The notes beneath the pieces were generated by a model. It did no database searches and was not told the DNA's origin. It worked only from the letters and a program-made list of their open reading frames with translations. The position numbers were made by a program, and so were the translations under genes. Positions 1-5,522 of a stretch of 9,353 bases of DNA are shown here, piece by piece; the stretch's first letter is position 1; every line of letters begins with the position of its first letter. This DNA is from an uncultured Clostridia bacterium (GTDB taxonomy: Bacteria; Bacillota; Clostridia; Christensenellales; UBA1242). The stretch lies in the NCBI GenBank assembly GCA_934776915.1, contig CAKVNA010000026.1, positions 1-9,353 of the forward strand, read 5' to 3'.

Positions 1-80
1 ATCATTTCATCATTTCTTACATATTTTTCAGTATTAGCTGGTATTGTAGTTTGAGTTGGTTTTGAATCTTCTTTTTCCAT
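1..80 (-). CDS. Unidentified protein, N-terminal fragment cut by the window edge
   Basis: An ATG at 80-78 is preceded by a good Shine-Dalgarno (AGAGGA at 93-88, 7-nt spacer). It opens a frame that stays clear of stops to the left edge, giving 26 codons. The peptide begins MEKEDSKPTQTTIP and is hydrophilic, rich in Thr, Glu, Lys and Asn, with no signal peptide or membrane segment in the visible part. It starts 36 nt after the stop of the tailed membrane-protein gene, on the same strand, with no terminator between them, so it is probably the third gene of that operon. The visible part is too short to assign a family. The ribosome site and the spacing are the main reasons for calling it real. 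Confidence 0.55.
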   Translation of the reverse strand, partial: MEKEDSKPTQTTIPANTEKYVRNDEM

Positions 81-116
81 TGTTTTGTCCTCTAAATCTA
101 GTAAATTTATTGTTCT

Positions 117-917
117 TTACGCTTTTTTCTTTGCCACTGTTTTAGTTGTTTTTCTTGCTGTTTTTCCGCTTCCTTTTGCAGCAGTTTTCTTTGCTGCTGG
201 CTTTTTTGCGGCAGTTTTTGTGGTCTTTTTCGTTGCTGGTTTTTTGGTCGCAGTTTTTGTGGTCTTTCTTATAGTTTTCTTTGATTTTTCAGTCATTTGG
301 GCGGAAGGTGCAGTTTCGTTTTCTTTGTCCAAAGTGACTATTTCCGCTGGCTTTTCTACTTCTGTTTTGCCCGAGTTTTCAAGATATTCTGATAGTTTAG
401 GCATGGTGTAGGTTATGCCAAGTTTTTTGGCGTTGACGGTTGCCATTAGGTTTTGCATAAGCCAATCAAATTGCTCTGGGTTTTTAAAGTTTTCACGCAA
501 GAAGATGTAGGTTTCACCTTTTGCAAGATAAATATACGCAAAAGTGGTGAAAAAGTCAATACTTGAAATTTCAGAATATTTGTGTTCATGCTCAGAGTAT
601 GGTGTGCCGCCAGCGAGAAAACTGTTGACTGTGAACTTATCGTCATAGAACGAATATCTGTCATATGTGTTCAGTTGACGGGCGTTAAATCTGTTGATAA
701 GTGCCATTGAAATGAGTCTGCTGCATGAAAATAGCACACTGAAAATGCCAAAGAATACTGTCATAATGTATTTTCTTGTCATGAGGCAATATAGTGCGAC
801 AAAAAACAAGATTACGCCAACCGTGTAGTTTACGACAAGTCGTCTTTTTTGCGAAGTGGTTACACTGGCAAACTTGTTGAACAATTTTCGTGTATAAACA
901 GTAAATGAATTTAACAT
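117..917 (-). CDS. Two-helix membrane protein with YcxB-like domain and histone-H1-like polylysine tail
   Basis: 266 aa. The basic N-terminus (KRR at 24-26) precedes two hydrophobic segments, about 28-46 and 50-75, with a short TRKY turn between them. By the positive-inside rule both ends should be cytosolic. Residues about 85-165 resemble the C-terminal domain of YcxB-like proteins: a YSFYDDKFTV strand, then AYIYLAKGETYIFLRENF and an aromatic-rich helix. I judged this by eye, so it is moderate evidence. Residues 211-266 are a low-complexity tail with 21 Lys, 2 Arg, 14 Thr, 11 Ala and no acidic residue, partly built of a 13-residue repeat (218-230 and 231-243). Such tails occur in histone-H1-like and other nucleic-acid-binding proteins, so tethering of DNA, RNA or acidic lipid at the membrane is an inference. 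The ATG lies 9 nt after the stop of the CBS gene, and the Shine-Dalgarno AAGGGG overlaps that stop, which suggests translational coupling. Confidence 0.85.
   Translation of the reverse strand: MLNSFTVYTRKLFNKFASVTTSQKRRLVVNYTVGVILFFVALYCLMTRKYIMTVFFGIFSVLFSCSRLISMALINRFNARQLNTYDRYSFYDDKFTVNSFLAGGTPYSEHEHKYSEISSIDFFTTFAYIYLAKGETYIFLRENFKNPEQFDWLMQNLMATVNAKKLGITYTMPKLSEYLENSGKTEVEKPAEIVTLDKENETAPSAQMTEKSKKTIRKTTKTATKKPATKKTTKTAAKKPAAKKTAAKGSGKTARKTTKTVAKKKA
189..267 (-). repeat. In-gene tandem repeat encoding the Lys/Thr/Ala tail
   Basis: The tail of the membrane-protein gene contains an exact 18-nt direct repeat on the plus strand (GCAGTTTTTGTGGTCTTT at 211-228 and 250-267). The copies are 39 nt apart, which is 13 codons. 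In the protein this gives two aligned 13-residue units, KTTKTATKKPATK and KTTKTAAKKPAAK, and a third, more degenerate stretch follows. The in-frame period means the tail can grow or shrink by slippage or recombination without breaking the frame. Confidence 0.75.
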
Positions 918-926
918 ACTCCCCCC

Positions 927-1661
927 TTAATAGTTTTCCAAAACTTCGTTCATGTCGAGAATGTCGGCAACTGTGACAACGCCAAGTGGTCGTTCGTTTT
1001 TGGTGCCGTTTTCGGTGATAATAATAATTTGCAAGCGGCGGTTTAGATAGAAGTAGTTAAGTGCTTGTTCAATGGTCAAATTTCTGCTGGACACCCTAAA
1101 ATCGCTTGTTTCGTCAGTTTTTGACACAATTTCAAGTGCGGTTGTGTTTTTAATAAAATCGAACAAGTTTTCGTTGTCAATTAGGCAATGCCCTAGCCTA
1201 TCGAGAAGTTTGGAGCCAATGACAACACCTTGAAGACTGTTGCCTTCATAAACTGGGAGGTTTTTGTAACCCGTTTGTGCCATAGTTTCAAGAACTTCCT
1301 TAACTGAAAGCGTGCTTTGGATTGTCAAAACTTCTTGCTTGCAGACTTTTGTGAGTGCTGTAGGGGGGGTGGCAATAAGTCTTGCAATTTTTTCAAATTC
1401 CTCCACCACTTCGTCATGAGGCTCGGCAATTACATAGTTTGGGTTTGTTTTGTGGACAATAGAATTTCTTAGTCTGCCATAGTCGATGAGTTCGTCTTCA
1501 TATTTTCTTACAACGCTGTTAAGTGGAACGGCTTTGCGAATTAGGTCTGCAAAAGTTATGCTACGCTTGAAACCATAAATAGTTCTTATAGAATGGTCAA
1601 TTTGATTGTAGGCAGATATAAAGCGTTCTGCATTTGTTCTATCAACATATTTTTTTGCCAT
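927..1661 (-). CDS. HEPN-like domain plus CBS pair protein
   Basis: 244 aa, probably cytosolic: no signal peptide or membrane helix. Residues about 8-98 are helical and contain R65-N66-x3-H70 in the stretch GRLRNSIVH. This matches the RN-x3-H signature of HEPN domains, many of which are metal-independent RNases. Residues about 105-155 (VLTIQSTLSVKEVLETMA, LPVYEG, LQGVV) and about 165-240 (SRNLTIEQALNYFY, PLGVVTVADIL) form a CBS pair, a module that usually binds adenine nucleotides and regulates its host protein. A nucleotide-sensing RNase or RNA-binding switch is therefore possible but unproven. Many HEPN folds with this motif are non-catalytic, and the family assignment is by eye. The ATG has a clean Shine-Dalgarno (GGAG, 5-nt spacer). 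It is the first gene of its operon and is followed after 9 nt by the polycation-tailed membrane protein. Candidate promoters lie at 1711-1779. Confidence 0.85.
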   Translation of the reverse strand: MAKKYVDRTNAERFISAYNQIDHSIRTIYGFKRSITFADLIRKAVPLNSVVRKYEDELIDYGRLRNSIVHKTNPNYVIAEPHDEVVEEFEKIARLIATPPTALTKVCKQEVLTIQSTLSVKEVLETMAQTGYKNLPVYEGNSLQGVVIGSKLLDRLGHCLIDNENLFDFIKNTTALEIVSKTDETSDFRVSSRNLTIEQALNYFYLNRRLQIIIITENGTKNERPLGVVTVADILDMNEVLENY

Positions 1662-1710
1662 AATTTCTCCAAAAAAATTTTGAGCTTATTGTCTTGTGCA
1701 TAAACATAGA

Positions 1711-1738
1711 TATATACTATATTTTAGCACAATTCCAA
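1711..1738 (-). promoter_or_regulatory. Candidate proximal promoter for the HEPN-CBS operon
   Basis: On the minus strand TTGGAA (1738-1733) is followed after 16 nt by TATATA (1716-1711). This would start transcription around 1704 and leave a leader of about 40 nt before the ATG at 1661. The -35 and -10 are only partial matches to the primary-sigma consensus, and the surroundings are very AT-rich, so chance matches are likely. A similar pair lies 40 nt upstream. Confidence 0.4.
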
Positions 1739-1750
1739 CAATATGTATTA

Positions 1751-1779
1751 TATATAACACATTTCCGCAAATTTTCCAA
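1751..1779 (-). promoter_or_regulatory. Candidate distal promoter for the HEPN-CBS operon
   Basis: TTGGAA (1779-1774), 17 nt, then TATATA (1756-1751), with TAATAC directly following. The layout matches the proximal candidate, so the operon may have tandem promoters. The 1662-1913 gap holds no gene that I can see and reads as a divergent regulatory region between this operon and the SRP RNA gene. Confidence 0.35.
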
Positions 1780-1878
1780 CTATTTGACGAGAAATATTTG
1801 ATTTCTCCGCAAGATTTGTTACAAAATGAGTGAAAATTGTTGAATAACAAAATTATTGCAAATTTGACGAAAAATGCC

Positions 1879-1906
1879 TTGATTTTTTGGGTGGAATGTG
1901 TATAAT
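1879..1906 (+). promoter_or_regulatory. SRP RNA promoter
   Basis: TTGATT (1879-1884), a 16-nt spacer, then a perfect TATAAT (1901-1906). The predicted start is at 1913-1914, exactly where the 5' strand of the RNA's terminal helix begins. The agreement between promoter position and RNA end supports both calls. It points to primary-sigma transcription, as expected for a highly expressed stable RNA. Confidence 0.85.
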
Positions 1907-1913
1907 ACTTGTA

Positions 1914-2185
1914 GGAAGTGCTAGGCGGGGAGCTAGTGGTGCCCTGTATCTACAATCCACTACAGTAGAGTTGAATGCTCATCTGCGGGGAGAATTTGTG
2001 CTTCAAGTGGGTTGGGTTTTGGTGATGACGCCAAGGTCTTGTGCAATGGTTAATCATGAACCATGTCAGGGTCTGACGACAGCAGCATTAAGTGAATCTA
2101 ACTGTGTGCCACAAGGAAACTTTGACCGAGCCATGTCCAATCAGGGCTAAAGTGCAATTCTTTTCAAACTGAGATGCACTTCCAC
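1914..2185 (+). ncRNA. ffs: Signal recognition particle RNA, large Bacillus-type (with Alu domain)
   Basis: This is the RNA scaffold of the signal recognition particle, which binds Ffh and helps target ribosomes making membrane proteins to FtsY. The 5' part (GTGCTAGGCGGGGAGCTAG, GTGGTGCCCTGTATCTACAA) closely follows the Alu-domain sequence that I recall for the Bacillus subtilis scRNA. The S-domain core is unmistakable: CCATGTCAGG at 2061-2070, then AGCAGCATTAAGTG from 2081. GGAAGTGC at 1914-1921 pairs perfectly with GCACTTCC at 2176-2183, which sets the ends and a length near 270 nt, as in B. subtilis. The helix 8 tip is unusual: a GTC/GAC stem (2071-2073 with 2078-2080) carries the loop UGAC in place of the common GGAA. 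An 87-codon open frame across this locus is incidental. The exact 3' end after processing is not visible. Confidence 0.95.
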
Positions 2186-2189
2186 CAGC

Positions 2190-2222
2190 AAAAAACGGAT
2201 TTCATCAGAAACCCGTTTTTTT
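2190..2222. terminator. Bidirectional terminator shared by SRP RNA and trxB-ung
   Basis: AAAACGGATTTC and GAAACCCGTTTT form a 12-bp stem with one A-C mismatch around an ATCA loop. An A-run lies on the left and a seven-T run on the right, so it can act as an intrinsic terminator in both directions. It sits a few nucleotides after the 3' end of the SRP RNA. On the other strand its flank overlaps the ung stop codon (2223-2221), so the stem lies immediately downstream of ung. Confidence 0.85.
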
Positions 2223-2895
2223 ATTCGTTATCTTCAATTTGCCAGTCGATTGGTTTTTGCCCCGACCCAAGCAGAAGTTCGTTACATTTTTTGAAATGTC
2301 CGCAGCCAAAGAAGCCGTTGTAGGCAGATAGTGGACTTGGGTGGGCACATGTTAAAACATAATGGTGCGACAAGTCGATATCTTTGACGATATTTCTTGC
2401 CCCCGCTCCCCAAAGAAGGAATACAACTGGGGTTTTCTTTTCTGCAATTTTCTTTATGATTTCATGAGTGAAGATTTCCCAACCTTTGTCTTTGTGACTA
2501 AAACTTTTCCCTTTTTCAACTGTCAAAACACTGTTTAAAAGCAAAACGCCTTGCTTTGCCCATTTGGTGAGATTTCCACTTTTTGGAATGTAACACCCAA
2601 GTTCGTCATGGAGTTCTTTATATATATTCTTTAAACTTGGAGGCAAGGCACCGCTTTCCACTGAAAAGCACATTCCATGTGCTTGCCCTTCGTTGATATA
2701 TGGGTCTTGCCCCAAGATTACAACTCTCACATCTTCATATTTTGTTTGGTTTAAAGCGTTAAAAATCTTTTTATCTTCGGGATAAATTATTTTTGTTTTG
2801 TATTCCTCTGCCAAGAAGTTTTGCAAGTTTTTAAAATACTCTTTCCCAAATTCCGCTTGCAAAAGGTCATACCAGTTTTTTGTTATATAAATCAT
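2221..2895 (-). CDS. ung: Uracil-DNA glycosylase, family 1
   Basis: 224 aa, the usual family length. It removes uracil from DNA by cleaving the N-glycosidic bond, the first step of base-excision repair of deaminated cytosine or misincorporated dUMP. The water-activating loop GQDPY is at 62-66 with catalytic Asp64. F77 is the uracil-stacking residue. LLLNSVLTV carries N121, which reads uracil. HPSPLSAYNGFFGCGHF carries H185 and the DNA-intercalation loop. The residue after GQDPY is Ile67, where His is usual (GQDPYH), and NEG replaces the common GPG; the catalytic residues are intact. The ATG has an AAGG Shine-Dalgarno with a suitable gap. The gene begins 36 nt after trxB with no terminator between them, so the two are probably cotranscribed. 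The stop codon lies in the flank of the bidirectional terminator. Confidence 0.97.
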   Translation of the reverse strand: MIYITKNWYDLLQAEFGKEYFKNLQNFLAEEYKTKIIYPEDKKIFNALNQTKYEDVRVVILGQDPYINEGQAHGMCFSVESGALPPSLKNIYKELHDELGCYIPKSGNLTKWAKQGVLLLNSVLTVEKGKSFSHKDKGWEIFTHEIIKKIAEKKTPVVFLLWGAGARNIVKDIDLSHHYVLTCAHPSPLSAYNGFFGCGHFKKCNELLLGSGQKPIDWQIEDNE

Positions 2896-2931
2896 AATTT
2901 TACCTTAAAAATTGTTTTTTCTTGTGCCAGT

Positions 2932-3852
2932 TTATCTTTTTGACTTAATATATTCAAAGGCTTTTGTTGCGGCAATGGCCCCGTCTGAACAAGCGGTGAT
3001 AACTTGCCTTAAAGGTGTGTTTCTTATGTCGCCAATGGCAAAAACGCCGTCAATATTTGTTTTCATATTGCAGTCTGTTTGAATGTATCCGCCGTCTGTG
3101 AGTTTAAGTTTGTTTCCATAAATTTCGGTGTCTGGTCCACGCCCAATGCACACAAAAAGACCGTCTATTTTAAGATTTTCGTGCGATTTTGTTTGAAGAT
3201 TTTCCACCACAACACCAGTAAGTTTTTCTTCGCCGTCAAGGGCAGACACAACACTGTTTAGGACAAGGTGGACATTACTTTTTTCCTTAATTTTTTGTGC
3301 AAGATATTCTTGCCCACGGAATTCATCACGCCTATGGATAAGATAAACTTCATCTGCCAAATTGCTAAGATACAAAGTGTCTTCAAGAGCAGTGTTCCCG
3401 CCGCCTACAACAGCAACTTTTAGACCCTTAAAGAAGTTTCCGTCACAAGTTGCACAATAACTTATGCCTTTGCCAAGAAATTTCTTTTCGCCCACGACAT
3501 CAAGTTTCCTAACTGAAGCACCTGTGCCTATAATAATTGTTTTTGCCAAAATCTCTTGCCCAAAGCAGACAACTTTTTTCACTTCCCCTTCAAGTTCCAC
3601 AGATTTTACTTCGTCAAAAACAAAAGGAATATTGAAATTTCCCGCATGTTCAAACATTTTTGTTGCAAGTTCCATTCCCGAAATTGACGAAAAACCTGTG
3701 TAGTTTGAAATTTCTGGCGTTGTGGTTATTGCACCGCCTGGCATATTTTTTTCTATTATAACAACATCTAGTCCCGCTCTTTTTGCATAAATTCCTGCCG
3801 TTATTCCCCCTGGGCCTCCGCCCAAAATTGCAATATCATAAATTTTTCCCAT
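2932..3852 (-). CDS. trxB: Thioredoxin reductase (NADPH, FAD)
   Basis: 306 aa, typical for the low-molecular-weight bacterial enzyme. It passes electrons from NADPH through FAD and a redox disulfide to thioredoxin in the cytosol. The FAD-binding GGGPGG is at 11-16 and the redox-active CATC at 133-136 (context YCATCDG). The NADPH-binding GGGNTALE is at 150-157, HRRDEFR at 173-179, and the C-terminal FAD motif reads FAIGDIRNTPLRQV. A longer frame runs upstream to 4041, but MGKIYDIAILGGG has the canonical N-terminus. It also has a Shine-Dalgarno (GGAG, 7-nt spacer) and a good promoter only about 30 nt upstream, so I start it at 3852. ung follows in the same operon. TrxB-like ferredoxin-dependent flavin enzymes are an alternative, but HRRDEFR favours NADPH use. 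Confidence 0.96.
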   Translation of the reverse strand: MGKIYDIAILGGGPGGITAGIYAKRAGLDVVIIEKNMPGGAITTTPEISNYTGFSSISGMELATKMFEHAGNFNIPFVFDEVKSVELEGEVKKVVCFGQEILAKTIIIGTGASVRKLDVVGEKKFLGKGISYCATCDGNFFKGLKVAVVGGGNTALEDTLYLSNLADEVYLIHRRDEFRGQEYLAQKIKEKSNVHLVLNSVVSALDGEEKLTGVVVENLQTKSHENLKIDGLFVCIGRGPDTEIYGNKLKLTDGGYIQTDCNMKTNIDGVFAIGDIRNTPLRQVITACSDGAIAATKAFEYIKSKR

Positions 3853-3881
3853 AATATTTCTCCAAAAGTTCTGTCTATAAC

Positions 3882-3910
3882 ATTGTATTATTTTTTGTGC
3901 AAAATGACAA
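3882..3910 (-). promoter_or_regulatory. trxB-ung promoter
   Basis: On the minus strand TTGTCA (3910-3905), a 17-nt spacer and TACAAT (3887-3882), both close to the primary-sigma consensus at the ideal spacing. The predicted start near 3875 leaves a leader of about 22 nt that contains the trxB ribosome site. This also argues against the longer upstream frame as part of the protein. Confidence 0.8.
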
Positions 3911-3933
3911 ATAAATTTTTGGCATTTTAATAA

Positions 3934-3964
3934 AAAAATATTGGCAAAAATAGTTGACAATATT
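3934..3964. repeat. 31-bp direct repeat, copy 1, upstream of trxB
   Basis: First of two identical 31-bp copies, starting AAAAATATTGGC and ending TTGACAATATT. Each copy is itself an imperfect inverted repeat: AATATTGGC against GACAATATT, 9 bp with one mismatch, around a 10-nt centre. It lies just upstream of the trxB -35 box. The arms resemble those of the terminator at 4043-4079. Confidence 0.85.
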
Positions 3965-3990
3965 TTTTCATCATCTTTATGGCAATAAAG

Positions 3991-4021
3991 AAAAATATTG
4001 GCAAAAATAGTTGACAATATT
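3991..4021. repeat. 31-bp direct repeat, copy 2, upstream of trxB
   Basis: Second copy, identical over 31 bp and 57 bp downstream of the first. The 26-bp spacer between the copies contains a small hairpin (CTTTAT-GGCA-ATAAAG at 3975-3990). Only two copies are present in the window. Confidence 0.85.
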
Positions 4022-4042
4022 GTTGTAGTTAATTTTTGCAAA

Positions 4043-4079
4043 AAAAATATTGCCCTAGGAGATTGTGGGCAATATTTTT
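4043..4079 (-). terminator. Terminator of the dnaG-rpoD-trmK-zinc ribbon operon
   Basis: AAAAATATTGCCC (4043-4055) and GGGCAATATTTTT (4067-4079) form a perfect 13-bp stem with an 11-nt loop. On the minus strand the stem runs into a T-tract. It begins 7 nt after the stop of the zinc-ribbon gene and cleanly separates that operon from trxB. Confidence 0.9.
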
Positions 4080-4085
4080 ATGAGG

Positions 4086-4784
4086 TTATTCGCCAAAGTA
4101 AATGTATCTTCTGCATTGTTCACATTCAAGATAGCCTTTATCTTTGAGTTTGCTTGTTGACGCTGCTGCAAGTGACATGCTGCACCCGCCGCATGAATTG
4201 TTGTTGAGAGGAACAAACACTGGGAAGATTTTGTCTTGTCTTAGACTTTTATATTTTGCCAAAATTTTTGGGTCAATGTCCTTTTCCATTTCCACCATTT
4301 GCTTTTTGATTGCAGTTACTTGTGGCATAATTTTTTCTTCAAGTTGAGAGAGTTTTTGTTTGTTTTCCATGTATTTTTGCTTGGAAAGAATGATATTTTG
4401 CTTGTAGTAGTCAAAATTTTTGAGGATATTTGACATGGAGTCTGCAAGTGAGGATATTGCTCTTTCAAGTGAGCCGAGTTCTGTGGAAAGAGAGTTTAGT
4501 TTGTCGATTTGAGCGGACAATTCTTCTGCCCCAAGTTTTGAAGTGTCTTGCTTGTTCAATGTTTCAAGTGTATCAAATATTTGGGCATAACGCTTTTTGT
4601 TCTTCTCATAATCGGCAAGCGTTTTGCTTGCAACTGAGTCAAGTTCTACAAGTTTGTTTTGAAAATCTTTTGCAATAGCCATGGCATTTGTTAAATTCTG
4701 TTTTGCTGGGTCTTTTTCATATTCCCTTTTAAGTTTCAAGACTTTTGCGTCAAGATTTTGATAGGCGAGTATTTGTTCAAACAT
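4086..4784 (-). CDS. Coiled-coil protein with C-terminal C4 zinc ribbon (CdsZ/DUF164 family)
   Basis: 232 aa, cytosolic. Residues about 1-180 are almost entirely helical and charged with heptad character, fitting a long antiparallel coiled-coil hairpin. Four cysteines (C198, C201, C221, C224, as CGGC and CEQC) form a C-terminal zinc ribbon ending RRYIYFGE. This is the layout of the bacterial C4-type zinc-ribbon family (PF02591), which often sits next to rpoD and trmK in Bacillota and whose biochemical role is poorly defined. The ATG has a strong AAAGGAG ribosome site with a 5-nt gap. It lies 45 nt after trmK. A candidate promoter spans the end of trmK, so the gene may be transcribed both from the operon and on its own. 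A Nif3-family gene often sits between trmK and this gene in relatives and is absent here. Confidence 0.88.
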   Translation of the reverse strand: MFEQILAYQNLDAKVLKLKREYEKDPAKQNLTNAMAIAKDFQNKLVELDSVASKTLADYEKNKKRYAQIFDTLETLNKQDTSKLGAEELSAQIDKLNSLSTELGSLERAISSLADSMSNILKNFDYYKQNIILSKQKYMENKQKLSQLEEKIMPQVTAIKKQMVEMEKDIDPKILAKYKSLRQDKIFPVFVPLNNNSCGGCSMSLAAASTSKLKDKGYLECEQCRRYIYFGE

Positions 4785-4820
4785 TTTTTCTCCTTTTGTG
4801 GTCTTGCCACATTTTATATT

Positions 4821-4849
4821 GTTATATCATTATTTTGAGTTTTGGTCAA
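4821..4849 (-). promoter_or_regulatory. Candidate internal promoter for the zinc-ribbon gene
   Basis: On the minus strand TTGACC (4849-4844), 17 nt, then TATAAC (4826-4821). The -35 lies in the last codons of trmK and the -10 just after its stop. A start near 4814 would give a leader of about 30 nt before the zinc-ribbon ATG. The match and spacing are good, but the region is AT-rich. Confidence 0.5.
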
Positions 4850-5522
4850 CAGCCAAAATCTTCTTTTGACATTTTTCACGGCATGATAAGAATTTTTGCA
4901 ACGAAGATTGTATCTCACTATCTTTTGTGTTTTGCAAAATTGAAGTAAATTTGTCTATTTTATAGTCCAAATAGTTCATAAAATCTTCGCTAGGCATGGA
5001 CAAATTGCTTTTCCCAAACATAATTTGGTCATTTGTGAGTTTAAATATAGTTTTTGAGCGGCAAACTTGAAGAATATTGTAAAAAATCTTGCCGTCATGC
5101 ACCATAAAGTCTTTTTCTATGTCAAAAAAATTGTTTTGTAAGAAAATTCGCAACTCCTCTGTGTTTTTTTGAGGTTGCAAGATAAAGTTGTCAAAAATTT
5201 TGTCTTTATCTTGCGATAATATTTTAACAATTTCCCTTCCGCCCATGCCTGCGATAATAATTTGCTGTGGAAGTGGAGTGACGGAGAGCAAATCTGTTAT
5301 CCCGTCACAAACGACAAATTGAGTTTTATCATAGAAGTCTTGCAAGTTGTCTATTGCCTTATTGACACATTTTTTGCTTATATCGGTGACATAGGCAAAA
5401 TCAATTTTGTTATTTTGCAAAAGAATTTTTGGCACAAAGCCGTGGTCGCTGCCGACATCTGCAATTATTTTTTTTGTGACCAAACTGCAAATTGCGTTTA
5501 GTCTTATGTTTTGCTTAGTCAC
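4830..5522 (-). CDS. trmK: tRNA (adenine-22-N1)-methyltransferase
   Basis: 230 aa from the start chosen here, the usual TrmK length. It methylates N1 of adenine 22 in tRNA using S-adenosylmethionine. The SAM-binding motif I is ADVGSDHG (21-28). [14 protein letters not shown] (GMGG at 92-95) and LQPQ (115-118) are hallmarks of the family. The C-terminal third ([11 protein letters not shown] to the end) is a helical coiled-coil arm, as in B. subtilis TrmK. An open frame continues back to 5666 inside rpoD. The GTG at 5522-5520 has GGAAGG just upstream (5533-5528, 5-nt gap) and yields [11 protein letters not shown], which aligns with the normal N-terminus. The start overlaps the rpoD stop by 8 nt (GTGACTAA), indicating coupled translation. 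Confidence 0.93.
   Translation of the reverse strand: MTKQNIRLNAICSLVTKKIIADVGSDHGFVPKILLQNNKIDFAYVTDISKKCVNKAIDNLQDFYDKTQFVVCDGITDLLSVTPLPQQIIIAGMGGREIVKILSQDKDKIFDNFILQPQKNTEELRIFLQNNFFDIEKDFMVHDGKIFYNILQVCRSKTIFKLTNDQIMFGKSNLSMPSEDFMNYLDYKIDKFTSILQNTKDSEIQSSLQKFLSCREKCQKKILAVDQNSK

Noticed and set aside
85..411. Plus-strand 108-residue hydrophobic open frame
   Set aside because: It is the antisense of the Lys/Thr/Ala tail, since AAA/AAG codons read as TTT/CTT on the other strand and give a false Phe/Val-rich membrane-like peptide.
1662..1913. Possible small gene or tRNA in the 250-nt divergent gap
   Set aside because: No cloverleaf, ribosome site with open frame or conserved RNA core was visible. 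Promoter-like boxes account for what can be read there.
1887..2150. An 87-codon plus-strand open frame between ung and the CBS gene
   Set aside because: It lies across the SRP RNA, whose conserved core, terminal pairing, promoter and terminator explain the sequence. The peptide has no family resemblance and no ribosome site.
3934..4021. A minimal CRISPR (31-bp repeat, 26-bp spacer, 31-bp repeat)
   Set aside because: There are only two units. The repeats are very AT-rich and the spacer folds on itself. The unit sits between a terminator and a promoter, and no cas gene is in the window.
3853..4041. 63-residue N-terminal extension of trxB containing a repeated ILSTIFANIFL peptide
   Set aside because: The peptide repeat is only the translation of the 31-bp DNA repeat at a 57-bp (in-frame) period. 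The trxB promoter and ribosome site lie downstream of most of it, and the family starts at MGKIYDIAILGGG.
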